From Segniliparus rugosus ATCC BAA-974 (lineage in GTDB: Bacteria; Actinomycetota; Actinomycetes; Mycobacteriales; Mycobacteriaceae): 64,000 bases of DNA. The notes below the pieces were generated by a model that saw nothing but the letters and a program-made list of their open reading frames with translations, made no database searches and was not told the DNA's origin. Of this stretch, positions 26,742-34,970 are shown piece after piece. Position 1 is the first letter of the stretch, and each line of letters opens with the position of its first letter. The translations under genes were made by a program, and so were the position numbers. The stretch lies in NCBI RefSeq assembly GCF_000185725.2, contig NZ_KI391954.1, positions 620,001 to 684,000 on the forward strand. Reading direction: 5' to 3'.

Positions 26742-27905
26742 ATGCGCAGACTTCGCAGAACACCCAGGCCGGGCTGGGAGCAGACTGTCGAGACCCAGGG
26801 GCTGGTCTACGGCGTCCCGGCACGCTACGCGGACGGGACCGAACGGCCGTACTGGGACGAGTCGGTGTACTACGAGTTCTCGATGGACGAGGTGGAATCG
26901 GTCGAGGCCGACGTGGAGGCGCTGCACGCGATGTGCCTCGAAGCGGTGGAGCACGTGGTGCTCGCCGAGCGGTACAAGGACTTCGGGCTGCCCGAATGGG
27001 TCTGGCCGCATATCGACCAGTCCTGGCGACGGCGCGACCCGCACGTCTACGGGCGCTTCGACCTGCGGTACGACGCGAAGGGCCCGGCCAAGCTCCTCGA
27101 GTACAACGGCGACACCCCCACATCGCTCCTGGAGGCCTCGATCCTGCAATGGTTCTGGTTCAGGGACGTGTTCGCCGACGGAGACCAGTGGAACAGCCTG
27201 CATGAGAAGCTCGTGGAGCGCTGGGGCCAGGTCCGGGCGCAACTGCCGCAGAGCCTGCTGCATTTGACGTTCGCCAGAGGCGACACCGCTGGCGAGGACC
27301 ACATCACCACCACGTACATGCAGGAGACCGCCGCCGAGGCGGGTTTCGACACGGTCGGGCTCGCCGTCGAGGACATCGGCTGGGACAACGTGCTGCACCG
27401 GTTCGTGGACTTGGCCGAGGAGCCGATGCGCGCGATCTTCAAGCTGTACCCGTGGGAATGGCTGCTCGAAGACCCCTTCGGCAAGCACGCGGTCGAGCAG
27501 CTGCCGGGCACCTTGTGGATCGAGCCGCTGTGGAAGACGCTGCTCTCCAACAAAGCGCTCCTCGCGATCCTCTACGAGAACTACCCCGGCCACCCGAACC
27601 TCCTGCCCGCCTACTTGGACGACCCCGGGGTCCTCACCGAGTACATCAAAAAGCCCAAGCTCGGGAGGGAAGGGGCGAACATGACGATCGTGGCCCCCGG
27701 CTACGAGACCTCCACCGGCGGGGTGTACGGGAAGGAGGGCTACATCTACCAGCTCTTCGACCCGCTCCCGGAGTTCGACGGCATGCGCCCGGTGATCGGC
27801 GCGTGGGTCGTCGGGGACAGCGCGGCGGGGATGGGGATTCGAGAGACGTCCGGGCTGATCACCGACGACGGCGCGGCGTTCGTGCCGCACCGGATCGCGG
27901 AGTGA
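26742..27905 (+). CDS. Glutathionylspermidine-synthase-like ATP-grasp enzyme (YgiC/YjfC family)
   Basis: 387 residues. ATP-grasp amide ligase family of GspS C-terminal type; in E. coli homologues YgiC/YjfC the true substrate is unknown. Motifs: YWDESVYYEFSMDEVESVE, GRFDLRYDAKGPAKLLEYNGD with DTPTSLLEASILQW, the ATP-grasp core LWKTLLSNKALLAILYE, KKPKLGREGANM and the terminal GLITDDGAAFVPHRI. Mycolic-acid bacteria use mycothiol rather than glutathione, so glutathionylspermidine is an unlikely product; a cell-envelope or peptide ligase role is possible. In an operon with the Gly-repeat protein and DUF350. Confidence 0.88.
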   Translation: MRRLRRTPRPGWEQTVETQGLVYGVPARYADGTERPYWDESVYYEFSMDEVESVEADVEALHAMCLEAVEHVVLAERYKDFGLPEWVWPHIDQSWRRRDPHVYGRFDLRYDAKGPAKLLEYNGDTPTSLLEASILQWFWFRDVFADGDQWNSLHEKLVERWGQVRAQLPQSLLHLTFARGDTAGEDHITTTYMQETAAEAGFDTVGLAVEDIGWDNVLHRFVDLAEEPMRAIFKLYPWEWLLEDPFGKHAVEQLPGTLWIEPLWKTLLSNKALLAILYENYPGHPNLLPAYLDDPGVLTEYIKKPKLGREGANMTIVAPGYETSTGGVYGKEGYIYQLFDPLPEFDGMRPVIGAWVVGDSAAGMGIRETSGLITDDGAAFVPHRIAE

Positions 27906-27907
27906 GC

Positions 27908-27997
27908 ATGGCCGAGACCGCCGCCGTCTTGACCCAAGCAGTCTTGACCTATCCAGCATCGATCAACACAGCATCGACCAACGACAGTATCGACTAA
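27908..27997 (+). CDS. Possible 29-residue peptide with pentapeptide-like repeats
   Basis: ATG 27908, 2 bp after the YjfC-like stop, with GGAG 5 nt upstream, encodes a 29-residue peptide in which AVLTQ-AVLTY-PASIN-TASTN-DSID form degenerate 5-residue units. The underlying DNA repeats every 15-16 bp. No homologue known to me; it may be a real small protein or a chance reading of repeat DNA. Confidence 0.3.
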   Translation: MAETAAVLTQAVLTYPASINTASTNDSID

Positions 27998-28001
27998 CGA
28001 C
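27927..28001 (+). repeat. Five degenerate 15-16-bp tandem repeats
   Basis: Units: GTCTTGACCCAAGCA, GTCTTGACCTATCCA, GCATCGATCAACACA, GCATCGACCAACGACA, GTATCGACTAACGAC. They fill the gap between the YjfC-like gene and the DUF350 gene, ending 17 bp before its start codon. Confidence 0.7.
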
Positions 28002-28018
28002 ATGAGGAGCACGACCGT

Positions 28019-28492
28019 ATGAGCGTTTCCCAGCTCGCATTTGAGTCCATCGTCGCGAGCGGCGACTTCTGGCGGCATCTCACCAGGTCCGTGGCGGCCA
28101 TCGTGATCTACGCGATCATCGGCCTGGCCCTCATGGTCCTCGGGTTTTTCGCCATCGACCTGACCACGACCGGAAAACTGCGCCAACTGGTCAAGGACGA
28201 GAAGCCGAACGCCTCCTTCATCACGGCGGTGGGCCTGTTCAGCATGGGCATGATCGTGGTGACGGCCATCTACAGCACGCTCTCCGGGGACATCTGGGGC
28301 GGGATCGTGACCACGCTGGTCTACGGCGTGGTCGGCATCGCCGCCCAGGTGGTCGCGGTGCGGTTCCTGGAGATCGCGACCGGCGTGGAGACCAATGTGA
28401 CGCTGCTGCGCGACGATTTCGACTTCGACTCGTTCATCATCGCGGGCGCGCACCTGGGGATCGGGCTGATCGTCGCCATCAGCATCCTCTGA
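28019..28492 (+). CDS. DUF350 family membrane protein (YjfL-like)
   Basis: 157 residues, four membrane helices (about 22-45, 65-85, 93-118, 138-155). DUF350 proteins regularly accompany YgiC/YjfC-like ATP-grasp genes; function unknown. Motifs: VVTAIYSTLSGDIWGGI and the terminal IIAGAHLGIGLIVAISI. ATG 28019 follows GAGGAGCACGACCGT. Confidence 0.85.
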   Translation: MSVSQLAFESIVASGDFWRHLTRSVAAIVIYAIIGLALMVLGFFAIDLTTTGKLRQLVKDEKPNASFITAVGLFSMGMIVVTAIYSTLSGDIWGGIVTTLVYGVVGIAAQVVAVRFLEIATGVETNVTLLRDDFDFDSFIIAGAHLGIGLIVAISIL

Positions 28493-28522
28493 CCCCCGGC
28501 GCTGCTCGCCGCCTCGCCGCGT

Positions 28523-29197
28523 TTAGCCCGCCCAGGTCTGGGGCTGCTGTCCCCCATTCGCAGGGCTCGCGGGAGGCGCCCCCAGCGCGGCGGGGTACTG
28601 GTCCTGCCCTCCCCACGGCTGGGGCGGGGGAGGCTGGAGGACGACGTTGTTCGGCGGAGCGTGCAGCAGGACGTTCTGCTGCACGCTGAGCACGGTGTTG
28701 ACCGTGGCGGCCACGTCCATGCCCGAGCTGTCGATCCACGCGCCGATCCCGTGCAGCTGCTCGTGCATGGTCCGGTCGAGGAAGTTCCAGTCGGTGGTGA
28801 GGACCTTGCGCCGGGTCGCGTTGCGGTGCGCGGCGATGTGCGGGCTGGGGGCGAGCACGATGAACCGCAGCGGCAGCCCGGCGAGCTTGGCGAGGTAGTA
28901 GTCCAAATGGTTGCGCCACACCACCACGTCGTCGATCACCGGGACGATCCCGGCCTGGTAGAAGTTGTGCGCGAGCGCGGCGGCGTTCTTCGCCCTGACG
29001 TAAGTCTGCCGGTCGGCCTCCGGGTCCCAGCGGAAGCGGGGCCACCGTCCGCCGGAGACGACCATCTCCTGGAGCCGGTCCACTTCGATATGCGCGCCGA
29101 GCCGGTACCGCTGGGCGAGCGCCCGGCTCACCGTGCTCTTCCCGCTGCCGGGGACGCCGACGATGAGATACACCGCTGGAGCAGCGCTAATGCTCAC
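28523..29197 (-). CDS. P-loop AAA-type kinase with Pro-rich tail
   Basis: 224 residues. Walker A GVPGSGKST near the N-terminus, then a zeta-toxin/chloramphenicol-phosphotransferase-like layout (IEVDRLQEMVV, VPVIDDVVVW, RFIVLAPSPHIAAHRNATR, DWNFLDRTMH). The C-terminal 45 residues are Pro/Gly/Gln-rich and probably disordered. Start GTG 29197. Substrate unknown; the family includes small-molecule kinases. It follows dnaX on the same strand after 94 bp. Confidence 0.8.
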   Translation of the reverse strand: MSISAAPAVYLIVGVPGSGKSTVSRALAQRYRLGAHIEVDRLQEMVVSGGRWPRFRWDPEADRQTYVRAKNAAALAHNFYQAGIVPVIDDVVVWRNHLDYYLAKLAGLPLRFIVLAPSPHIAAHRNATRRKVLTTDWNFLDRTMHEQLHGIGAWIDSSGMDVAATVNTVLSVQQNVLLHAPPNNVVLQPPPPQPWGGQDQYPAALGAPPASPANGGQQPQTWAG

Positions 29198-29291
29198 GGG
29201 AGGGCCGGGGGGAGGACCATTGGGTCATAACTCGTCCATCCTACCGCCAACGACTGGGCGGGCGACCGCGCGGTTCGTGTCCATACCGGCC

Positions 29292-31172
29292 TCAGCTTTT
29301 CAACGGCTTGGCGCCGAGCTGGGTGGTCAGCAAAGCCAACGCGTCTTGGGGCGGAGCCGGGCGGTCCTGCTGCTGGGGGCTGGATTCCGCTTCCGGCTCC
29401 GGCTCGGGCGCGGCGGGTTCGGACCTGCGCTGCGCGAACGCGCGCCGCGCCTGCGCGGACGGCGGCTCGGGGGCCTCTTCCTGCTCGCGGGGGAAGGCGG
29501 GGGGCTCCTGGGCGGGCGGCGGGGGCGGCGCGCTCGGAGCCGCGCCGCGCTCGCAGACGACCCGCCACCGCACTCCGGCGGCCTCGTGGAGCGCCGAGGA
29601 CACCATGTCGAGCACCTTAGGGTCGGAAAGCCGGGTGGCCAGCGCCGAGGAGGCTTGCCGGATCACCAGCTCGTCGCCGCGCAGTTCCGGGGCCGGCGCG
29701 CCTTCGAGCAAGGCGTAGGCGACTCGCGAACGTTCGCGGATCTGACCGAGCGCTTTCGCCCAGATCTCGTGCAGAGAACCCGCCGGGGCGGCGGGCTGTC
29801 TGCTGGGCGCGGGGGCGGGGCCGGGTTTCTCGGCGACCGGTCTGGGGGCTTCCCGCTCCGGTTCTCGCTCAGGCTCGGGCGGGAGGGGCGGCGGCTCGGG
29901 CCGGCGCTGCGCCGGTCCCGGCTCACGGGGAGCGTCGCGCGCGACTGGCTCTGGGCTTTCGGACCGGGGCGGCGCAGACGGTTCCGAGGAAGGCCGCGCG
30001 GCGGGCGCGGCGGCAGGGGCGGGCGCGCCGCCGCCTCGTTCGAGCCGTTCCAAGCGGGCGACGAGCGCGGCGGAGTCCTCGAGCGGCAGGAGCATCCTGG
30101 CGCACACCACTTCGAGCAGCAGCCGGGGGGACGTGGCCCCGCGCATCTCGGTGATGCCGGTGTGCAGCGTCTGCGCGCATCTGGCGAGCGTCGCCTGCCC
30201 GAAGCCCTCCGCTTGCTCGCGGCGCTGCGGCCACGCGTCGACGGGGGCGTCGACAAGCCCCTGTTCCAGCGCGTTCGGGACGCTCTGGACGACGATGAGG
30301 TCGCGGAGCCGGTCGAGGAGGTCGACCGCGAAGCGCCTGGGATCGCCCCCCGCGTTGACGCATTGGTCCACCACGGTGAACAAAGCCGCGCCGTCGCCAG
30401 CGGCCAGCGCCGAGACCGCGCCGTCGATCAGGCTCGTGTTCGTGACGCCGAGCAGCCCGACCGCGCTCGAATACGTGACCGTCGCGTTCTCCGCCCCCGA
30501 CATGAGCTGGTCGAGAATGGAGAGCGCGTCGCGGGGCGACCCGCCGGAAGCGCGGATGACGAGCGGGTACACGTCGTGCTCCACGGTCATCTGCTCGGCC
30601 TCCACCACCTTGACCAGCAGCTCGCGCAACGTCTTCGGCGGCAGCAGCCGGAACGGGTAGTGGTGGGTGCGCGAGCGGATGGTCGGCAGCACCTTCTCGG
30701 GCTCGGTGGTGGCGAACACGAAGATCAGGTGCGGCGGCGGCTCTTCGACGATCTTGAGCAGGGCGTTGAACCCCGCCGTGGTGACCATGTGCGCCTCGTC
30801 GATGATGAACACCCGCTTGGTCGAGCGCGCGGGGGCGTAGAAGGCGCGGTCGCGCAGATCCCTGGTGTCGTCCACCCCGCCGTGGCTGGCGGCGTCCAGC
30901 TCGATGACGTCGACCGAGCCCGGCCCGCCCTCGGCGAGCGCCAAACACGACTCGCACACCCCGCAAGGATTCGCGGTCGGGCCCCGCTCGCAGTTCACCG
31001 AGCGGGCGAGGATTCGGGCGAGCGACGTCTTCCCGCAGCCCCGAGGGCCGGAGAACAGGTACGCGTGGCCGAGCCTGCCCGCTTCGAGGGCGACGCTCAG
31101 CGGCCTGGTGACGTGGTCTTGCCCGAGGACTTGGTCGAGCCGTTCCGGCCGGTATCTTCGGTATAACGCCAC
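29292..31172 (-). CDS. dnaX: DNA polymerase III subunits gamma and tau
   Basis: 626 residues. Clamp-loader ATPase. Walker A GPRGCGKTS, zinc site C-x8-C-x2-C-x2-C (NCERGPTANPCGVCESCL), Walker B IIDEAHMVTT, sensor ATTEPEKVLPT and RTHHYPFRLL. Residues 370-500 are a Pro/Glu/Ala-rich linker, then a tau-like C-terminal domain (LHEIWAKALGQIRERS). GTG 31172 has TAAGAT 6 nt upstream. Its 5' end overlaps the end of a mannosyltransferase gene by 76 bp. dnaX beside aspC/ffs/tRNA-Ser is conserved in mycobacteria, but there without the four intervening genes. Confidence 0.96.
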   Translation of the reverse strand: MALYRRYRPERLDQVLGQDHVTRPLSVALEAGRLGHAYLFSGPRGCGKTSLARILARSVNCERGPTANPCGVCESCLALAEGGPGSVDVIELDAASHGGVDDTRDLRDRAFYAPARSTKRVFIIDEAHMVTTAGFNALLKIVEEPPPHLIFVFATTEPEKVLPTIRSRTHHYPFRLLPPKTLRELLVKVVEAEQMTVEHDVYPLVIRASGGSPRDALSILDQLMSGAENATVTYSSAVGLLGVTNTSLIDGAVSALAAGDGAALFTVVDQCVNAGGDPRRFAVDLLDRLRDLIVVQSVPNALEQGLVDAPVDAWPQRREQAEGFGQATLARCAQTLHTGITEMRGATSPRLLLEVVCARMLLPLEDSAALVARLERLERGGGAPAPAAAPAARPSSEPSAPPRSESPEPVARDAPREPGPAQRRPEPPPLPPEPEREPEREAPRPVAEKPGPAPAPSRQPAAPAGSLHEIWAKALGQIRERSRVAYALLEGAPAPELRGDELVIRQASSALATRLSDPKVLDMVSSALHEAAGVRWRVVCERGAAPSAPPPPPAQEPPAFPREQEEAPEPPSAQARRAFAQRRSEPAAPEPEPEAESSPQQQDRPAPPQDALALLTTQLGAKPLKS

Positions 31173-32440
31173 CGGCCCATCTTACCGGCGGCCGCCGACG
31201 CCCCGCCGATCAGGAGGACGAGCAGATAGGCGATCGGATACCAGGCCGCCTTGATCTGGCCGAGCGGCCCGAGCGGGGGGTCGGAGGGCTGGATGAACAC
31301 GCCGGTGGCGTAGCCAGGCAGGACCGGGGCGTTGGGCAGGTCGGGCTGGACGGAGGTCCACATGAAAGTCCACGCGGCGAGCACCGCCAGACCGAGCCCG
31401 GCGGCCGCCGAGCGCTCCCGCGCCATCCGCGCGAAGAGCCAGACTCCGAGCGGGACGAACCACACCCAGTGGTGGCCCCAGGAGAACGGGGAGACCGCGC
31501 AGCCGACGAGCCCGACGAGGGCGAGCGCGAGCAGCTCGTCCCCCTTGCGGCTGGCGAGCCAGGCCAGGGCCAGCCCAGCCGCGCCGAGGATCGCGGCCAG
31601 CGCGAACCACGCCCAGTTCGGCGCGTAGGACGGGGGATCGGTCAGCGACGGCGTCACGACGGGGGAGCAGAACCGGTCGAGCACTCCGGCGATGGACTGG
31701 TTGGCGGGCGTCGGGCGGGGCGCGATCTTGCTGACGTCGGCGATGCCCTTGGTCCAGTAGCGCTTCGACTCCTCCGGCACGACGGCGAATCCGGCGGCGA
31801 TGGTCGCGGCGAACGTCCCGAACGCCCATCCCGCCGCCCGCCACTGCCGCGTGATGAGCAGGTACGGGAGGAAAACGAGCGAAGTGAGCTTGATCCCGGC
31901 GGCCAAGCCGACCCCGAAGCCCCTGCCGCGCGAGCCGGCGGGCCGGGCGAGGTCGAGGAGCACGACGGCGAGCAGCGCCAGGTTCACCTGCCCGTACCAG
32001 AGCGTGGAGCGCACCGGTTCGAGCGCGGTCGCCGCCGCAGCGAGGCCGACGCCCGCGAGAAGCGCGCCGCCTCGGCTGGTCAGGCCGCCGCCGCGCAGGC
32101 CCCGGTAAGCGACGAGGACGAGGGCGAGGCAGGAGATTTCGAGCCAGATGGTCCGCGCGGACTCGAACGCGAGCCCGGAGAGCGGGACGAACGCCACGGC
32201 GGCGAACGGCGGGTAGGTGAACCAGAAATCGTCCATCACCGGAGCCCCGTACAACGGGCGGGACTCGAGCACCGCTTTCGCCCCGCCCCGGTACACGTCG
32301 AGGTCCACGCCGTTCTCCAACAGCCCCCAGTATTCCCCGTCCAAGGGGATGAGGCGGTTTTGCGCCCACACCGCGGCGCAGCCGAGGACGAGCGCGAGGG
32401 CGGTCGCCCACAGCGCGCCGCCGCGCCGCCGCGCGGTCAT
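31097..32440 (-). CDS. GT87/DUF2029 polyprenyl-phosphate-mannose-type mannosyltransferase, copy 1
   Basis: 447 residues, about ten membrane helices. GT-C fold glycosyltransferase of the family that includes mycobacterial alpha-1,2-mannosyltransferases (PimE, Rv2181) acting on lipoglycans from polyprenyl-phosphomannose outside the membrane. The catalytic Asp is expected in NGVDLDVYRGGA; family motifs YPPFAAVAF, LEPVRSTLWYGQVNLALL and GHHWVWFVPLGVW are present. A basic, non-hydrophobic tail (GRNGSTKSSGKTTSPGR) overlaps the dnaX start. Last of four tandem paralogues; ATGA overlap with copy 2. Confidence 0.88.
   Translation of the reverse strand: MTARRRGGALWATALALVLGCAAVWAQNRLIPLDGEYWGLLENGVDLDVYRGGAKAVLESRPLYGAPVMDDFWFTYPPFAAVAFVPLSGLAFESARTIWLEISCLALVLVAYRGLRGGGLTSRGGALLAGVGLAAAATALEPVRSTLWYGQVNLALLAVVLLDLARPAGSRGRGFGVGLAAGIKLTSLVFLPYLLITRQWRAAGWAFGTFAATIAAGFAVVPEESKRYWTKGIADVSKIAPRPTPANQSIAGVLDRFCSPVVTPSLTDPPSYAPNWAWFALAAILGAAGLALAWLASRKGDELLALALVGLVGCAVSPFSWGHHWVWFVPLGVWLFARMARERSAAAGLGLAVLAAWTFMWTSVQPDLPNAPVLPGYATGVFIQPSDPPLGPLGQIKAAWYPIAYLLVLLIGGASAAAGKMGRWRYTEDTGRNGSTKSSGKTTSPGR
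31179..31184 (-). promoter_or_regulatory. -10 box TAAGAT, leaderless promoter of dnaX
   Basis: On the minus strand TAAGAT is followed by 6 nt and GTG 31172; it lies inside the 3' end of the mannosyltransferase gene. Confidence 0.45.
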
Positions 32441-33669
32441 GCCGGGGTTTTCCGGCGCAGGTGGCGCCAGCCGAAGAACAGGATCGCGAGGTAGGCGTAC
32501 ACGTACCAGGCTCCGAGCGCGTTCCGCAGAAGGGGCGGGCCGTGCTGCAGCCAGAACACGCCGATGGAGGCGGGCTCGACGGATCTGTCGAACGTCAGCG
32601 CGGACTGGTCGTTCGGCCAGACGAACACCCAGAGGTACAGAGCCGCCGCGGCGAGCGCGGGCGCGACCCTCGGCGGGCCGTCGCCGGGCAGCGCTTTGGC
32701 GACCAGGAGCACCACGAGCGGAGCGACCCAGACCCAGTGGTGGCTCCAGGCGATGGGCGAGACGACGCAGGCGACGAGTCCGACGACGGTGACGGCGAGC
32801 ACCTGCTCGGAGCGGCGGTAGGCGTAGGCGGCGAGCAGCAGCCCCGCGCCGCCGACAAGGAGCGCGAGCGCGGAGAACAGCGCTTTCGGCGGGTCGTGCG
32901 GGGCCCAGATCCGGGCGAGCGTGCCCTCGACCGCCTGGTTCGACGGCCAGGCGAGGGGGCCGACCCTGGTGGTCTGGCCGACGCTGGTCCAAAACTTCGC
33001 CGAGTCGTGCGGGACAACGAGGAAGCCGAGCGCGATGGTGCCGAGGAACGTCCCGACTGCGGTTCCCGCCGCCCGCCACTGCTTGGTGAGCAGCAAATAG
33101 GGGACGAAGACGAGCGGGGTGAGCTTGAGCCCCGAGGCGATCCCGACCCCGAAGCCCCGCCAACGGCTGGCGGGAGGGCCGAGGAGGTCGAGGAACGCCA
33201 GCGCCATGAGCACGAGGTTGAGCTGGCCGAACCACAGCGTGGACTGGACCGGTTCGAGGTTGACGGCTCCGAGCGCGAAGGCGACGCTGGCCATCACGAG
33301 CCTCCGGTCCCTGCGGAACCCGCCGAGTTCGAGGGTCCGCCCGATCACGAGGGCGAGCGCGAGGATCGAGATGAGCACGTGCAGCGCCTCGCCGATCAGC
33401 CGGGGGAACACCGCCATCGGCAGGAAGGCGAGCACGGCGAACGGCGGATACGTGAATCCGAGCTCGGGATTGTGCGTCAACGCGCGGTCGTAGAGCGACT
33501 CGCCGCCGAGGACGACCTGCGCCGCTGCGCGGTAGACGTTGTAATCCACGCCGCCGCAGCCCTGGACGATCGCGGTGCCGGGCGGCAGCAGGAACTGGAC
33601 CGCGAAGGCGAGCGCGGCGGCGGCGAAGGCCGTGAAGAGCACGGCTTTGGGCAAAGGCTTGGCGTTCAT
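32437..33669 (-). CDS. GT87/DUF2029 mannosyltransferase, copy 2
   Basis: 410 residues, the shortest of the four paralogues, multi-spanning. Putative catalytic Asp in GCGGVDYNVYRAAA; motif block is LEPVQSTLWFGQLNLVLM, differing at two otherwise shared positions (Gln for Arg, Phe for Tyr), so acceptor specificity may differ. Also YPPFAVLAFLP and SHHWVWVAPLVVL. ATG 33669 is 5 bp after the copy 3 stop, the only non-overlapping junction in the array. Confidence 0.88.
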   Translation of the reverse strand: MNAKPLPKAVLFTAFAAAALAFAVQFLLPPGTAIVQGCGGVDYNVYRAAAQVVLGGESLYDRALTHNPELGFTYPPFAVLAFLPMAVFPRLIGEALHVLISILALALVIGRTLELGGFRRDRRLVMASVAFALGAVNLEPVQSTLWFGQLNLVLMALAFLDLLGPPASRWRGFGVGIASGLKLTPLVFVPYLLLTKQWRAAGTAVGTFLGTIALGFLVVPHDSAKFWTSVGQTTRVGPLAWPSNQAVEGTLARIWAPHDPPKALFSALALLVGGAGLLLAAYAYRRSEQVLAVTVVGLVACVVSPIAWSHHWVWVAPLVVLLVAKALPGDGPPRVAPALAAAALYLWVFVWPNDQSALTFDRSVEPASIGVFWLQHGPPLLRNALGAWYVYAYLAILFFGWRHLRRKTPA

Positions 33670-33674
33670 GTTCG

Positions 33675-34970
33675 TCAGGCTCCTCCCGTGGGATGCGTCG
33701 GGGCCGGCCGCCCGCCGGGGCGGGCGGCGCGCAGCCAGCTGGCGGTCCCGACCAGGATCGCGAGGTAGGCCAGCACGTACCAGCCGCTGGCGATGTGGCG
33801 GTACCACGGGGAACCAGCGTCGAGGAAATGATAGAAGACGCCGGGGACCACTCGGGGGTCCTCTGGCGTCGAGGGGGGCTTATGCCACGGCCAGACGAAC
33901 GCCCACGCGTCAAGGGCTCCCGCCGCCGAGGCCCAGCTGATCCATGCGGTGTCTCGCTTGCCGAACGCGTGGACGGCCTGTGCGAGGAGCCACGCGGCGA
34001 ACGGCGCGAACCACACCCAGTGGTGTCCCCAGGTGAACGGGGAGGCCGCGCAGGACGTGAGTCCGACGAGCAGCAGCCCGAGCGGGCCTTCGCCCCGGTC
34101 GTGCGCGGTTTTGGCGAGACAGAGGCCTATTGCGATCACCGCTGAGGCGAGGACGGGCCAGAGCCAGCCGGGGCTGGGGTCCGGCTTCCAGATCCGGGCG
34201 AGGAAGCCGTTGACCGACTGGTTCGCCGGATGGAAAAGCTCGCCGATGTGGCTCGTGTCGCGCACGGCGTGGAACCAGTACTGGACGCTGTCCCCCGGCA
34301 GCACCGCCCAGGAGACCGCGACGGTGGCGGCGAACGCCGCGACGGCGGTCGCCGCGGCCCGCCACTGCCGGGTGATCACCAGGTACGGCAGGAAGATGAG
34401 CGGGATCAGCTTGATCCCGGCAGCGACTCCGGCCCCGACCCCGCGCAGCTTCGAGCCCTCCGGGCGGGAGAGGTCGAGGAAGATCAGCGCCATGAGCAGG
34501 ATGTTGATCTGCCCGTACCAGAGCGTGGTCCGCACCGGCTCCAGCGCGGTCGCGGCGGCGGCCAGCGCCAGGCTGGTCAGCTGCAGCCGCAGGTCCGGGC
34601 GGAATCCGGCGAGCCGAAGGGTCCGTCCGATGACGAGCGCGAGCAAGAGGTAGCACAGGACGGACCAGGACAGCGCGCCCGCCTCGCCGGAAAGGAAGGC
34701 GAACGGGGTGAAGCACAACGCCGCGAACGGCGGGTACGTGAAGAAGCCGTCTTCGCCGACCGGGGCCGTGTACAAGGGGCGCCCGTCCAGCGCCGTGCGG
34801 GCTCCGTCCGAGTAGATCAAAAAGTCCCGGCTGTTGGTGATGAGGTCGTGGTGCAGCAGGTCGAACGGGAGCAGGACGCACTGCGCGGCCAGGGCCGCCG
34901 CGGCGAGCACCACTGCCGCCCAAAGGAGCCGGGACGGGATCTGCGCGCTGGTTTCAGGTCTGCCGATCAC
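33675..34970 (-). CDS. GT87/DUF2029 mannosyltransferase, copy 3
   Basis: 431 residues, multi-spanning. Putative catalytic Asp in NSRDFLIYSDGA; motifs YPPFAALCFTPF, LEPVRTTLWYGQINILLM, GIKLIPLIFLPYLVITRQW and GHHWVWFAPFAAW. Overlaps the end of copy 4 by 17 bp. A C-terminal Pro/Gly/Arg-rich tail ends PTHPTGGA. Confidence 0.88.
   Translation of the reverse strand: MIGRPETSAQIPSRLLWAAVVLAAAALAAQCVLLPFDLLHHDLITNSRDFLIYSDGARTALDGRPLYTAPVGEDGFFTYPPFAALCFTPFAFLSGEAGALSWSVLCYLLLALVIGRTLRLAGFRPDLRLQLTSLALAAAATALEPVRTTLWYGQINILLMALIFLDLSRPEGSKLRGVGAGVAAGIKLIPLIFLPYLVITRQWRAAATAVAAFAATVAVSWAVLPGDSVQYWFHAVRDTSHIGELFHPANQSVNGFLARIWKPDPSPGWLWPVLASAVIAIGLCLAKTAHDRGEGPLGLLLVGLTSCAASPFTWGHHWVWFAPFAAWLLAQAVHAFGKRDTAWISWASAAGALDAWAFVWPWHKPPSTPEDPRVVPGVFYHFLDAGSPWYRHIASGWYVLAYLAILVGTASWLRAARPGGRPAPTHPTGGA

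Noticed and set aside
27927-28001. CRISPR array
   Set aside because: Units are 15-16 bp, contiguous and degenerate, with no spacers and no cas genes nearby.
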